Positions 27,339 through 36,966 of a DNA stretch of 64,000 nucleotides are shown here, piece by piece (the first letter of the stretch is position 1; every line of letters begins with the position of its first letter). The position numbers and the translations under genes are program-made. Source of the stretch: Kordia sp039026955 (lineage in GTDB: Bacteria > Bacteroidota > Bacteroidia > Flavobacteriales > Flavobacteriaceae); assembly GCA_039026955.1 (NCBI GenBank), contig JBCCLH010000029.1, positions 1 through 64,000 on the forward strand, written 5' to 3'. A model generated the notes under the pieces. The model was not told the DNA's origin. It did no database searches and saw only the letters and a program-made list of their open reading frames with translations.

Positions 27339-28262
27339 TTAATTAGTTCCTTTAATCCATTCTACGGCAACTTCAAGAGGTTGACTTGTTTCAATATCTG
27401 GAATAATTGCTTTACCATATCGTGTTTTATTTCTATCTGCAAAAATAGAGGTTGTTAACCCAAAAACTGATCTATCATCTAATTTAAATACTGAATTTCC
27501 AGTGGTTAAGCCACAAGTCTTTGTTCCAATCAGCTTTACATTTTCCATGCCTGTAAAAGATATTGCGACTGCTTCCCCAGAACTGCAGGTTTTAGTATTC
27601 ACTAATATTGCTATTTTAGATCGATTGTTTTTTAAATAATACGGTTCAGAATTATACATGATAATTTGATCTTCTTGTAAAACACTTCCGTTTTTTATCT
27701 GCCAACTTAACATATATTTTCGGTGCATAAAATAACCAGCAATTTCACTATCAAATAAAGGTGATAATCCCAACAGCATTGGCCACATATTGCCGCCATC
27801 GTTATTTCGCAAATCTATAATCCAATGTTTAACTCCTACGTTGTCTAAAAGCTTGACTTTTTCTATGATAGTATATGAAAATCTACATGCAGCTTCATTA
27901 TTTCCAATAAAAGATGGAATGTTTAGATAACCGATTTCACTGTCTATGAGTAAATATTCAATTTTAGTCTGTTGACTATTATTTAAATTATTTGCCTTAT
28001 TTTTAGATATATAAAAGCTATGATTGTCACCTAGTTGCTTTAAAAGATCTTGAATTACAATAGTAGTATCTTTTTTTTTGACGCGAATGTCATGAATGGC
28101 ATTACTTTTAATTTCTTCCCAACTTATAGAATCTAAGCGAATTGAGTTAGTCTCAATAATGTTTAATACTTGAGAAAATGGATCACTTTTTTGAAGTTTT
28201 TCACAACTAATGCAAAAAACATATGTAATTAGTATGAATGAGATTAGCGAGTTTAATTTCAT
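27339..28262 (-). CDS. S41-family peptidase, probable lipoprotein
   Basis: 307 residues. An N-terminal hydrophobic stretch ends in CISC (C20), a likely lipoprotein signal. S41 features are DNHSFY (79-84), IIDLRNNDGGNMWPML (148-163) and TKTCSSGEAV (223-232) with the presumed catalytic serine, and the late TGNS...FGLTTS region. It has no PDZ domain, so it is a short, C-terminal-processing-like type. A Cys-rich small ORF with a double-glycine leader ends 42 bp upstream on the same strand, so the peptidase may be co-transcribed with a secreted peptide. The role is inferred. Confidence 0.85.
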   Translation of the reverse strand: MKLNSLISFILITYVFCISCEKLQKSDPFSQVLNIIETNSIRLDSISWEEIKSNAIHDIRVKKKDTTIVIQDLLKQLGDNHSFYISKNKANNLNNSQQTKIEYLLIDSEIGYLNIPSFIGNNEAACRFSYTIIEKVKLLDNVGVKHWIIDLRNNDGGNMWPMLLGLSPLFDSEIAGYFMHRKYMLSWQIKNGSVLQEDQIIMYNSEPYYLKNNRSKIAILVNTKTCSSGEAVAISFTGMENVKLIGTKTCGLTTGNSVFKLDDRSVFGLTTSIFADRNKTRYGKAIIPDIETSQPLEVAVEWIKGTN

Positions 28263-28304
28263 CTAAAAAAGCAAGTATTCGTATTTAAAAATAGCTATAA
28301 TAGT

Positions 28305-28541
28305 TTAGAAAACGACCACAGTGAAAGGATTCGTTGTATTGCATTGATTCGAATGTCCATCTGTATCATTTGAAGTTACAGGACAAGTATTTGTTGGACA
28401 GGCATGTTCAGTGCAAACTTCAGAATTATATGGGCATTGCCAATAATATTCCGACCAGATATTGCCTCCTATTAATTCTGTTGGTTTAAAGCTTGCAATG
28501 ACTTTTTTGTGTAACGAGTTTTTTAATGATTTTTTCTTAAT
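28305..28541 (-). CDS. RiPP-like precursor peptide with double-glycine leader (ATT start)
   Basis: A 78-codon frame missed by ATG/GTG/TTG scans because the only possible start is ATT (28541-28539); a stop codon lies two codons upstream. The product begins KKKSLKNSLHKKVIASFKP and reaches TELIGG at residues 21-26. This matches the Bacteroidota class I lanthipeptide leader (Lys-rich start, LxxKxxI, double Gly). The 52-residue core has five Cys (WQC, EVC, HAC, NTC, NQC) and many Ser and Thr, including ACPTNTC. No LanB, LanC or transporter is in the window. A decayed gene is the alternative. Confidence 0.55.
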   Translation of the reverse strand: MKKKSLKNSLHKKVIASFKPTELIGGNIWSEYYWQCPYNSEVCTEHACPTNTCPVTSNDTDGHSNQCNTTNPFTVVVF

Positions 28542-28721
28542 TTTTTACTTTTGAGTCTAATATAATAATAAACCTATAAAAAAGTAAAGAAATATCTTAT
28601 ATTTTTTCAGTTTCGCAAAGCTTTTAATTTTTAATGAATGATCAATAAGTTAGGTAGTTTTTTAGCAGAACTCACATTCTATATTTCACAATACAAACTT
28701 GTAGCAGCAGAAGATTTTCTC

Positions 28722-28751
28722 AAAAAAAGCCATTCAGTAATGAATGGCTTT
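28722..28751 (-). terminator. Terminator of the outer-membrane barrel gene
   Basis: Stem AAAGCCATTCA/TGAATGGCTTT (28726-28736 with 28741-28751), 4-base loop, with a T tract on the minus strand, 21 bp past the stop codon of the gene at 28773. Confidence 0.85.
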
Positions 28752-28772
28752 CATATTATATTGTTGTATTTC

Positions 28773-29561
28773 TTAAAAATTCAAATAGTAAATATATCCG
28801 ACACTGATCACAAAACTCCAGTCGTTGGCTCTGTTCTCTGGGAATCGATTTTCGTCAGGGTTCAAACCGTCAATCCAGTTAGAAAAATAATATCTCCAAC
28901 GTAAATCGAATAATAAATCGGATGTTTCTGTAAATTTATAACGTGTACCCACATTGGCAACAATAGACCAAGAGGAACCTGAATCGTTTCTAAAAGCGTC
29001 TTGATATTTCTCTGGTAACACGCCTGGGTCTGTCAATCTTCCACGAGAAGATTCTACCGTTGGAGTATAGTAATGATACTGCGCTCCCAAACCTACATAC
29101 GGTGCTAACAAATACCCACCACTTTCAAACTCACGAATACTTAATGGAAAATATTCCAATTGTGTTCCTAAATTTAATACGCGAGTGCTTCCGCTCATAG
29201 CACGTAATTGATCTGCTGTTAATGAAACTTTATCATCTCCCACAAATCGACCAAAATGCTCCAAATTAACTGTAGTATACGTCAATTCGTTACGCACCTT
29301 AAAATGATCATTAAAATAAGTGTATCTAGTAAAGCAGTTACATTCTGCACGGTAAGAGAAGTTCATGTAGTGAACAATACCAAATTCGGCACCAACATTT
29401 CCAATATTGGTTTCAAAATCGTTACGTTCCCCATAGTCAGACTGGAATGCATTCGGTCCAATCACAAATCCAATCTCGTGAGAAAACCCGAATTGGGCGT
29501 ATGTGGTTCCTACACACATGAGCGTGAGAAGTAGGAGGATAGGGCAGATTCTATTAAACAT
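28773..29561 (-). CDS. Outer-membrane beta-barrel protein
   Basis: 262 residues, signal peptide MFNRICPILLLLTLMCVGTT (cut near YAQ). The rest is made of alternating aromatic and polar strands (FGFSHEIGFVIG, AEFGIVHYMNF, YLLAPYVGLGAQYHYY, DLRWRYYFSNW) and ends in an aromatic residue (YIYYLNF), as outer-membrane barrels do. Similar flavobacterial proteins are known only as hypothetical. The ATG at 29561 is preferred to a TTG twelve codons upstream because it begins the signal peptide. Function not known. Confidence 0.78.
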   Translation of the reverse strand: MFNRICPILLLLTLMCVGTTYAQFGFSHEIGFVIGPNAFQSDYGERNDFETNIGNVGAEFGIVHYMNFSYRAECNCFTRYTYFNDHFKVRNELTYTTVNLEHFGRFVGDDKVSLTADQLRAMSGSTRVLNLGTQLEYFPLSIREFESGGYLLAPYVGLGAQYHYYTPTVESSRGRLTDPGVLPEKYQDAFRNDSGSSWSIVANVGTRYKFTETSDLLFDLRWRYYFSNWIDGLNPDENRFPENRANDWSFVISVGYIYYLNF

Positions 29562-29754
29562 GTTATAAACCAGTATTTGTATGAGGCTATACAGCAAATA
29601 TATAAAAACCCTTAAAACAAAAAAACAAAAAGTGTATTATCTAATGTTTATTATGTGGTCATTGCTGTTATTAGGCTTCTTAAATGAATCGTATTCGAAA
29701 GCGTTAGAAAATTGTCAAATTATAAAAAAAAGACAGTTTTTTTTTAATTAAATG

Positions 29755-29762
29755 TATATTTG
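29755..29762 (+). promoter_or_regulatory. -7 promoter element of gdhA
   Basis: TATATTTG, exact TAnnTTTG, 49 bases before the gdhA ATG. No convincing -33 element at 19-21 bases upstream; a T-rich tract lies there instead. Confidence 0.55.
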
Positions 29763-29811
29763 CACAGTCAAACAATGATATTAATAAAAATTTGTTAATC
29801 AAACTTCGTTT

Positions 29812-31155
29812 ATGGAAGCAAAAGTAAAAGACTTTTTAGACTTGGTAAAGCAGACAAACGGACACGAACCTGAATTTTTACAAGCGGTTCAGGAAGTTGC
29901 GGAAGCTGTAATTCCTTATATAGAAGGTAAGGAAAAATATAACGGAACAAAGATACTTGAGAGAATGGTAGAGCCTGAACGCGTAATTATGTTCAGAGTT
30001 CAGTGGGTTGATGATAATGGCGAAATTCAAGTAAATCGCGGATACAGAGTGCAAATGAACTCTGCTATCGGACCGTACAAAGGTGGATTGCGTTTTCACC
30101 CAAGTGTAAACTTAAGTATTCTTAAATTCTTGGCATTCGAACAAGTCTTCAAAAATAGCCTCACCACACTTCCTATGGGTGGTGGAAAAGGTGGATCGGA
30201 TTTTAACCCAAAAGGAAAATCTGATGTAGAAATTATGCGTTTCTGTCAAGCATTCATGTCGGAGTTATTCAGACATATCGGACCTGATACAGATGTTCCT
30301 GCGGGAGATATTGGTGTTGGTGGACGCGAAATCGGATACATGTTCGGAATGTATAAAAAATTACGAAACGAATTTACAGGTGTTCTTACCGGAAAAGGAA
30401 GAACTTGGGGAGGATCATTGATTCGCCCAGAAGCTACAGGATACGGAAATGTATATTTTGCACAAAGTATGCTAAGCACCAAAGGAGCCTCGTTTGAAGG
30501 AAAAACAGTCACAGTTTCTGGTTCTGGAAACGTAGCACAATTTGCAGTAGAAAAAGCAACGCAATTTGGTGCAAAGGTAGTAACGATGTCTGACTCTTCA
30601 GGATATATCCACGATGCAAACGGAATTGACGCTGAGAAATTAGCCTTCATCAAAGAATTGAAAAATGTAAAACGTGGAAGAATTCATGAATATGTAGCTC
30701 AATATCCTTCAGCAACGTTCCACAAAGGAGAAAGACCTTGGCATGTTGCCTGTGATGTTGCCTTGCCATGTGCCACGCAAAACGAATTGAACGGAGAAGA
30801 AGCACAAGCATTGATCGATAACGGATGTATTTGCGTCAGTGAAGGAGCAAACATGCCTTCTACTCCAGAAGCAATTCACATCTTCTTAGAAAATAAAATA
30901 TTATTTGCGCCAGGAAAAGCGTCCAATGCAGGTGGTGTAGCCACTTCAGGATTGGAAATGACGCAAAACTCATTGCGTTACAGCTGGACCAGCGAGGAAG
31001 TAGATGCCAAACTACAACAAATCATGAGTGACATTCATGCAGCTTGTGTAGCGTACGGAAAAGATGAAAGTGGATTCATCGATTACGTAAAAGGAGCTAA
31101 TATTGCCGGTTTCGTAAAAGTTGCCGATGCTATGATTGCACAAGGAGTCATCTAA
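29812..31155 (+). CDS. gdhA: NADP-specific glutamate dehydrogenase
   Basis: 447 residues, the usual size of hexameric class I enzymes. Catalytic region: KGGLRFHPSVN, LTTLPMGGGKGGSDFNPKGKS with the active lysine, and VPAGDIGVGGREIGY; Rossmann domain GSGNVAQFAVEK near 238. Forms glutamate from 2-oxoglutarate and ammonia, a low-affinity alternative to gltBD at the other end of the window. Its own promoter and terminator make it a single-gene unit. Confidence 0.97.
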   Translation: MEAKVKDFLDLVKQTNGHEPEFLQAVQEVAEAVIPYIEGKEKYNGTKILERMVEPERVIMFRVQWVDDNGEIQVNRGYRVQMNSAIGPYKGGLRFHPSVNLSILKFLAFEQVFKNSLTTLPMGGGKGGSDFNPKGKSDVEIMRFCQAFMSELFRHIGPDTDVPAGDIGVGGREIGYMFGMYKKLRNEFTGVLTGKGRTWGGSLIRPEATGYGNVYFAQSMLSTKGASFEGKTVTVSGSGNVAQFAVEKATQFGAKVVTMSDSSGYIHDANGIDAEKLAFIKELKNVKRGRIHEYVAQYPSATFHKGERPWHVACDVALPCATQNELNGEEAQALIDNGCICVSEGANMPSTPEAIHIFLENKILFAPGKASNAGGVATSGLEMTQNSLRYSWTSEEVDAKLQQIMSDIHAACVAYGKDESGFIDYVKGANIAGFVKVADAMIAQGVI

Positions 31156-31177
31156 AAAATCACTTTAATATAGTTAC

Positions 31178-31214
31178 AAAAGCTTCCTGCTATAACAGTA
31201 GGAAGCTTTTTTTT
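31178..31214 (+). terminator. Terminator of gdhA
   Basis: Stem AAAAGCTTCCT/AGGAAGCTTTT (31178-31188 with 31200-31210), 11-base loop, T run after it, 22 bp past the gdhA stop codon. Confidence 0.9.
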
Positions 31215-31366
31215 GACATTAATATATGATAAGCAATTCATTTACGTTATTATTAAATATATTTGGTGAAATATTCTAAAAATTAACGAAAACTGCCTTT
31301 GTTCACAACATAAAATATGCGTATCAAAGAGCAAATTCTATCAAAAAGAATCAAAATAAAAGACGA

Positions 31367-33673
31367 ATGAGGAAAATTTTGTATTTGTTATTGCTTCTAT
31401 CCTATGTTTCTGTACATGGACAAGCTAACAATTCTTGGTTAGGTCACTATTCATACAATAAAATAGTTGACATATCGCAAAGTTCAGATAAAATTTATGG
31501 TGCTTCTGAAAATTCGTTTTTCACTTACGACCTACAATCTAGCGAAATCACTAAATTTTCTACAGTCAACGGACTGTCAGGAGAAGAAATAAGTACCGCT
31601 TTTTATAGTACCACTTTTAATAAGTATGTAATTGGCTATACCAACGGACTTATTGAAGTCTTTGATCCTTTCACAGAAGAAGTCAACCGAGTAGTCGATA
31701 TTGTAGATAAACCAACGATTCCGCCAAATCAGAAACGAATCAATCATATTTTAGAATATAATAATATTCTGTACATATCTACCAATTTTGGAATTTCTCT
31801 ATACGACATTGCAGCGCTTGAATTTGGAGATACCTATTTTATTGGACTCAACGGAAGTCAAATAGAAGTTCGTCAAACTGCCATTTCAGGCGAATTTATC
31901 TATGCGGCGAGTGATGCTGGAATTTACAGAGCGGTAGTTGCCAATGACAACCTTATTGATTTTGAAGAATGGCAACGATTAATTACTTCAAACTGGAGTG
32001 GAATTGTCGCTTTTGGAAATGATGTATATGCTGTAAATTTTAATAATAGAAGACTCTACACGTTTAATGGCGTTGGTTTCGGAATAGAAACATTGGTTCC
32101 ACAATTCGGAACGCGCGTGGAAGACATGGAAGTAGATGAAAATCACATGGTCATCACACACGATACGAGAGTACATGTATATGACCTCGCTTTAAATGAA
32201 GTTGTGAATGTGGAAGCCATAGAAGAATTTCCGAATGTACCTTTTAATGAAGCATTGCTTGTAGGTAATTCTTTATATCTAGGAACGGAAAATCAGGGAA
32301 TCATTCAAACACCTTTCCCAACAGCAATGACAGGAAACCAAATATTACCCGATGGTCCTTTGCTCAACAATACCTTCTCCATAACCGCCATTCCGAATGA
32401 ATTATGGGTTGTGTATGGTGATTATACGGCGGGATACAATCCGTATCCATTAGACGATAGAGGAGTGAGTCACCTGCAAGATATGTCGTGGACAAACATT
32501 CCGTATGATCCTGCATTTGATGCCAAAAGTATTGTACATGCGACTGTAAATCCATCGAATACGAGTGAAGTATTTTTAAGTTCGTTTTTCTCAGGAATCA
32601 TGCGAATTGAAGACAACGTGCCTGTTGAAATCTTAAATACGACTAATAGTGGACTAGAATCGCTCGATATCGGCGTGCCAACTTACATTGACATTCGTAT
32701 AGGAGAAACTAAATTTGACGAAAACGGCGATCTTTGGGTATTAACCTCTAAAGTCGATAACGGAATCAAAGCATTTCGCAGTGGCGGTCAGTGGGATTCA
32801 TATACGGTTACAGAAGCGATCAGCGATCCGTTAAACGGGGAAAATGGATTGTCAAGAATTGAAATCAGCGATAATGGTATAAAATTTATTGCCACACAAA
32901 ATCACGGTGTATTAGCTTTTGATGAAACACGCAGTGCAGGTTCTCGATTTACTGCTATCAGCGAAGAAGGAGAAGGAAACTTACCAACAACCGACGTGCG
33001 TGCGGTGCGTATAGACAATTCAGGGAACCTGTGGATTGGAACGGTAAAAGGAATTCGTGTGTATTTTGGTGCCGATGGAATTTTTGAGGATAGCAATCCG
33101 CAATCCAACGATATCATTATTGTAGATGATGACGGCGTGCCACAAGAACTCCTTTTTGAACAAACCGTCACTGATATTGAAGTTGATGGCTCTAACAACA
33201 AATGGATTGCTACTTCGGCTTCAGGTGTATTTTACGTATCACCAGATGCTACCGAAACCTTAGCGCATTTTACCAAAGACAACTCGCCTTTGCCAACCAA
33301 TACGGTGAATAATATTGAAATTGATAATGAATCAGGACGTGTATATTTTGCCACGGCGAAAGGATTATTATCGTTTCAAGGAACAGCGACAGGACCAAAA
33401 GAAAACTTGGATAACGTATACGCATATCCAAATCCAGTACGTCCAGGATTCGATGGCAACTTAACCATTGCAGGACTTATCAACAATGCGAATGTGAAAA
33501 TAACAGATATTGAAGGAAACTTGGTACACGAAGCAACTACAGAAGGTGGAACTTTGTTGTGGGATATGACTGCGTTTGGAAGACACAGAGTCGCTTCTGG
33601 AGTATATCTAATTCTTATTGCAAGCGAAGACGGCTCAGAAACCAAAGTTACCAAAGTGATGATTGTTCGCTAA
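31367..33673 (+). CDS. porZ: PorZ-like type IX secretion component (beta-propeller, T9SS tail)
   Basis: 768 residues with a signal peptide (to VHGQ). Two propeller-like halves carry repeated ...GLSxxxIxxxxxDxxGxxWIGT segments (NGLSGEEIST near 67, TTDVRAVRIDNSGNLWIGTVKG near 545, TNTVNNIEIDNESGRVYFATAKG near 645). The end has YAYPNPVRPGFDGNLTIAGL and VTKVMIVR, a type A sorting-like domain. This architecture is that of PorZ, which helps attach cargo of the type IX system at the cell surface. The neighbour recO starts right after the stop codon. Symbol assigned from architecture; a related propeller protein is the alternative. Confidence 0.7.
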   Translation: MRKILYLLLLLSYVSVHGQANNSWLGHYSYNKIVDISQSSDKIYGASENSFFTYDLQSSEITKFSTVNGLSGEEISTAFYSTTFNKYVIGYTNGLIEVFDPFTEEVNRVVDIVDKPTIPPNQKRINHILEYNNILYISTNFGISLYDIAALEFGDTYFIGLNGSQIEVRQTAISGEFIYAASDAGIYRAVVANDNLIDFEEWQRLITSNWSGIVAFGNDVYAVNFNNRRLYTFNGVGFGIETLVPQFGTRVEDMEVDENHMVITHDTRVHVYDLALNEVVNVEAIEEFPNVPFNEALLVGNSLYLGTENQGIIQTPFPTAMTGNQILPDGPLLNNTFSITAIPNELWVVYGDYTAGYNPYPLDDRGVSHLQDMSWTNIPYDPAFDAKSIVHATVNPSNTSEVFLSSFFSGIMRIEDNVPVEILNTTNSGLESLDIGVPTYIDIRIGETKFDENGDLWVLTSKVDNGIKAFRSGGQWDSYTVTEAISDPLNGENGLSRIEISDNGIKFIATQNHGVLAFDETRSAGSRFTAISEEGEGNLPTTDVRAVRIDNSGNLWIGTVKGIRVYFGADGIFEDSNPQSNDIIIVDDDGVPQELLFEQTVTDIEVDGSNNKWIATSASGVFYVSPDATETLAHFTKDNSPLPTNTVNNIEIDNESGRVYFATAKGLLSFQGTATGPKENLDNVYAYPNPVRPGFDGNLTIAGLINNANVKITDIEGNLVHEATTEGGTLLWDMTAFGRHRVASGVYLILIASEDGSETKVTKVMIVR

Positions 33674-34393
33674 ATGCTAGTTACCACCAAAGCCATTGTG
33701 ATATCTACCATAAAATATGGAGATTCTAGTGTTATTGTCAAATGTTTTACTGCTTCTGATGGAATCAAAAGCTACTTACTGCGCGGAATTCTCAAATCGA
33801 AAAAAGGCAAATTAAAAATCGCCTACTTTCAACCGTTGATGCAGCTTGAAATTGTGGCCAATCACAAAAACAAAGGCAGTTTAGAATACATAAAAGATGT
33901 CAAAACGGTCTATCCGTACACTTCCATTCATACACAAATAGATAAAAGTGCAATTGCTTTATTCTTATCAGAAATCTTAAACTATTCCATTCAGGAAGAA
34001 GAAAAAAACGAAGCCTTATTTCAGTTTATAGAAAATGCGCTACAGTGGCTCGATATTCACGACGAAATTGCCAACTTTCACCTTGCATTTTTGACCAATC
34101 TCACTAAGTATTTCGGATTCTTTCCTGAAACAAAAAATATACACCGTTCCTATTTTGATTTGCAAGAGGGTCAATTCTTTGATAACAGTACGCTCAACGA
34201 ATGTATTACGGGCGAAAATTTAACATGCTTCAAACAGCTATTAGGCATAAAATTTGATGAGCAAAATACCATAATCTTATCCTCGCAAAGAAGAAATGAA
34301 ATTCTAAGAATATTCATTCAATATTTTAAATTACATTTGCAGGGTTTTAGGCAACCAAAATCAATGGAAGTGTTACATGAAGTATTTAAGTAA
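33674..34393 (+). CDS. recO: DNA repair protein RecO
   Basis: 239 residues. N-terminal OB-fold (TKAIVISTIKYGDSSVIVKCFT...GIKSYLLRGILKSKKGKL) is typical for RecO, which loads RecA with RecF and RecR; the C-terminal part is helical. No zinc-finger cysteines are seen in it. It abuts the PorZ-like gene with no gap and overlaps the TonB receptor start by 17 bp, so all three may share a transcript. Confidence 0.93.
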   Translation: MLVTTKAIVISTIKYGDSSVIVKCFTASDGIKSYLLRGILKSKKGKLKIAYFQPLMQLEIVANHKNKGSLEYIKDVKTVYPYTSIHTQIDKSAIALFLSEILNYSIQEEEKNEALFQFIENALQWLDIHDEIANFHLAFLTNLTKYFGFFPETKNIHRSYFDLQEGQFFDNSTLNECITGENLTCFKQLLGIKFDEQNTIILSSQRRNEILRIFIQYFKLHLQGFRQPKSMEVLHEVFK

Positions 34394-36797
34394 AATAAAA
34401 GGTTTTGTCGGTATCGTCGCTTTTATTTTTTCGCAAGTTCTTTTTGGTCAGGAAATTCAGGTAAAAGACATTGTCAACGATAGAAACATCTCTAACGTGA
34501 ACGTGTACAATGCGGATCAATCTAAAGGTGGCATTACGAATGCTAGAGGTAAGATTGATATCTCTCAGTTTTCTGATGATGAAAAAATCACTTTCCACCA
34601 CATTTCCTATGCAACTATAGCACTTACCAAACAAGAAATTAAGGAGAATAACAACATTGTTTACCTAGCAAAGAAAACTTCTGAGTTGTCGCAAATTGTA
34701 ATTTCAGTCTCCAAGTGGCAACAAGATCAAAAAGAAATTCCTAAAAAGGTTGTCAGCATCAATAGCAAAGAAATCATCTATTCCACACCGCAAACAGCTG
34801 CAGATTTATTAGAAAGAAGTGGAAAAGTATTTGTACAGAAAAGCCAGTTAGGAGGCGGAAGTCCAATGATTAGAGGATTTTCTACAAACCGATTACTGCT
34901 TTCGGTAGATGGTGTTCGAATGAACAATGCAATCTTCCGTGGGGGAAATGTGCAAAATGTCATTTCTATTGATCCGTTCAATGTCAACAATACCGAAGTC
35001 ATACTAGGGCCAGGCTCTGTAATTTATGGAAGCGATGCCATTGGTGGTGTGATGAATTTTTACACGAAAACACCTAGACTCTCTTGGAGTGATGAAACCT
35101 TAATCTCAGGAAATGCAAATTTACGTTATGCCACTGCCAACGCAGAAAAAACAGGGCATTTTGATGTAAATATTGGACTAAAGAAATGGGCGTTTCTAAC
35201 CAGTGTGAGCTACAGTGATTTTGACGATTTGCGCATGGGAAGTAACGGAGAAGATGACTATTTACGACCAGAATACGTAACAACAATCAACGGGCAGGAT
35301 GCTGTAGTCAACAACTCCAATCCCAGAAATCAACGCTTTACAGGATACAATCAATTGAATTTGGCACAACGCATAAAATTAGTGTCAGACGATATTTGGG
35401 AATTTGATTTAGGCTTGCACTACTCCACTACATCCGATTATCCGCGATACGATCGTTTGATTGAATACCGCAATGAAACTTTGCGCTACGGCGAATGGTT
35501 TTACGGACCGCAACGATGGTTTATGGCCAATTTTCAAACACAGAAAAAGGGAAACAATACGTATTACGACAATGTAAAATTTACCAACGCATATCAACGA
35601 TTTGGTGAAAGTAGAAACAAACGTCTTTTTCAAGATCCCATCCTAAACGTAACCGAGGAAAATGTAGACGCCATTTCGTCAAGTTTAGACTTTGAAAAAC
35701 GATTCAATCCGAAGATAAAAACATTCTACGGACTAGAATATGTGTACAACAAAGTGCATTCGGACGGATTTGATAGAAACATCAACACAGGGGAAATTAC
35801 AGATGCGGCTCCTCGTTACCCTGACGGTGCTACTTGGCAATCGATGGCAGCGTACGCAAGTATGGAATACAAACCACATCCTAAATTTATTCTGCAATCA
35901 GGCCTGCGTTACAATCACATTCTCATAGATGCAGATTTTGACACTACATTTTTCCCGTTTCCATTCACGGAAGCAAACACCAACACAGGCGCATTTACAG
36001 GAAGTATCGGTTTTAGTTGGCTGCCGAATAAATGGCAAATTACGGCAAATATCGGCACGGCTTTCAGAGCGCCAAACATTGATGACATTGGAAAAGTTTT
36101 TGACTCAGAACCAGGCTCTGTGATTGTACCAAATCCCAACCTAACACCAGAACATGCCTACAGTGCCGAATTTGGAATACAGAAAAAAATTGGTAACAGT
36201 TTTGATCTAAACTTTACAGCATTTTACACTTTGTTAGACAATGCATTGATCCGAAAAGACTTCAACCTAAATGGTGAAACTGAAATCATTTACAACGGCG
36301 AATTAAGCAATGTGCAAGCCATACAAAATGCTTCAAAAGTGTATACCTATGGTTTTGAATTTGGTTTTGCTGCAAAATTTGACAAATGGACCAAAGTTAC
36401 AGCCGATTTTACCATTCCACGAGGTGAAGAAGAGCAAGCTGACGGAACTACAGTTCCACTACGACATGTGTCGCCTATCTTTGGGAATGTACATTTCATT
36501 TACAAAAATAACCGATTAAAATTTGATGTATTTACCAACTTTAATGGTTCAATTAACTTCGAAGATCTAGCGCCTACTGAGCGAAACAAAGCATACTTAT
36601 ATGCAACCGATGATAACGGAAATCCCTTTTCGCCTTCTTGGGTAACGTTCAACGCAAAATCTAATTTTGAAATTAATGAAAAGATCAATGTGACGGCTGC
36701 ACTTGAAAATATTACAGATCAGCGTTACAGAGTATATTCTTCGGGTATTTCTGCACCAGGAAGGAATCTAATTTTAAGCCTAAATTATAATTTTTAG
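34377..36797 (+). CDS. TonB-dependent outer-membrane receptor
   Basis: 806 residues. Signal peptide to about LFGQ, an N-terminal carboxypeptidase-like regulatory domain (VKDIVNDRNISNVNVYN...GGITNARGKIDIS), the plug (DLLERSGKVFVQKSQLGGG, PMIRGFSTNRLLLSVDGVRM, VILGPGSVIYGSDAIGGVMN) and a 22-strand type barrel ending in LSLNYNF. The plug wording is like heme, vitamin or siderophore receptors rather than SusC. No SusD partner. Substrate not evident. Confidence 0.92.
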   Translation: MKYLSKIKGFVGIVAFIFSQVLFGQEIQVKDIVNDRNISNVNVYNADQSKGGITNARGKIDISQFSDDEKITFHHISYATIALTKQEIKENNNIVYLAKKTSELSQIVISVSKWQQDQKEIPKKVVSINSKEIIYSTPQTAADLLERSGKVFVQKSQLGGGSPMIRGFSTNRLLLSVDGVRMNNAIFRGGNVQNVISIDPFNVNNTEVILGPGSVIYGSDAIGGVMNFYTKTPRLSWSDETLISGNANLRYATANAEKTGHFDVNIGLKKWAFLTSVSYSDFDDLRMGSNGEDDYLRPEYVTTINGQDAVVNNSNPRNQRFTGYNQLNLAQRIKLVSDDIWEFDLGLHYSTTSDYPRYDRLIEYRNETLRYGEWFYGPQRWFMANFQTQKKGNNTYYDNVKFTNAYQRFGESRNKRLFQDPILNVTEENVDAISSSLDFEKRFNPKIKTFYGLEYVYNKVHSDGFDRNINTGEITDAAPRYPDGATWQSMAAYASMEYKPHPKFILQSGLRYNHILIDADFDTTFFPFPFTEANTNTGAFTGSIGFSWLPNKWQITANIGTAFRAPNIDDIGKVFDSEPGSVIVPNPNLTPEHAYSAEFGIQKKIGNSFDLNFTAFYTLLDNALIRKDFNLNGETEIIYNGELSNVQAIQNASKVYTYGFEFGFAAKFDKWTKVTADFTIPRGEEEQADGTTVPLRHVSPIFGNVHFIYKNNRLKFDVFTNFNGSINFEDLAPTERNKAYLYATDDNGNPFSPSWVTFNAKSNFEINEKINVTAALENITDQRYRVYSSGISAPGRNLILSLNYNF

Positions 36798-36966
36798 GTC
36801 TATCTTAGTGAGAATTTTACTTCATAAAATTAACAAGAAGGAAATTTAACGATATTTATATCGACTAATTCATAGTTTTCATCTAAATTAAGGGAATATT
36901 ACTACCAAAAAATTACAAAAAAAGTTAACATTGATATAAAATTACTTTGCCAAAAATGCTTTACCT

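Noticed and set aside
28638..28904. Plus-strand frame of 88 codons beginning MINKLGSFLAEL
   Set aside because: It runs through the terminator at 28722-28751 and then antisense into the barrel protein gene; codon use and product look random.
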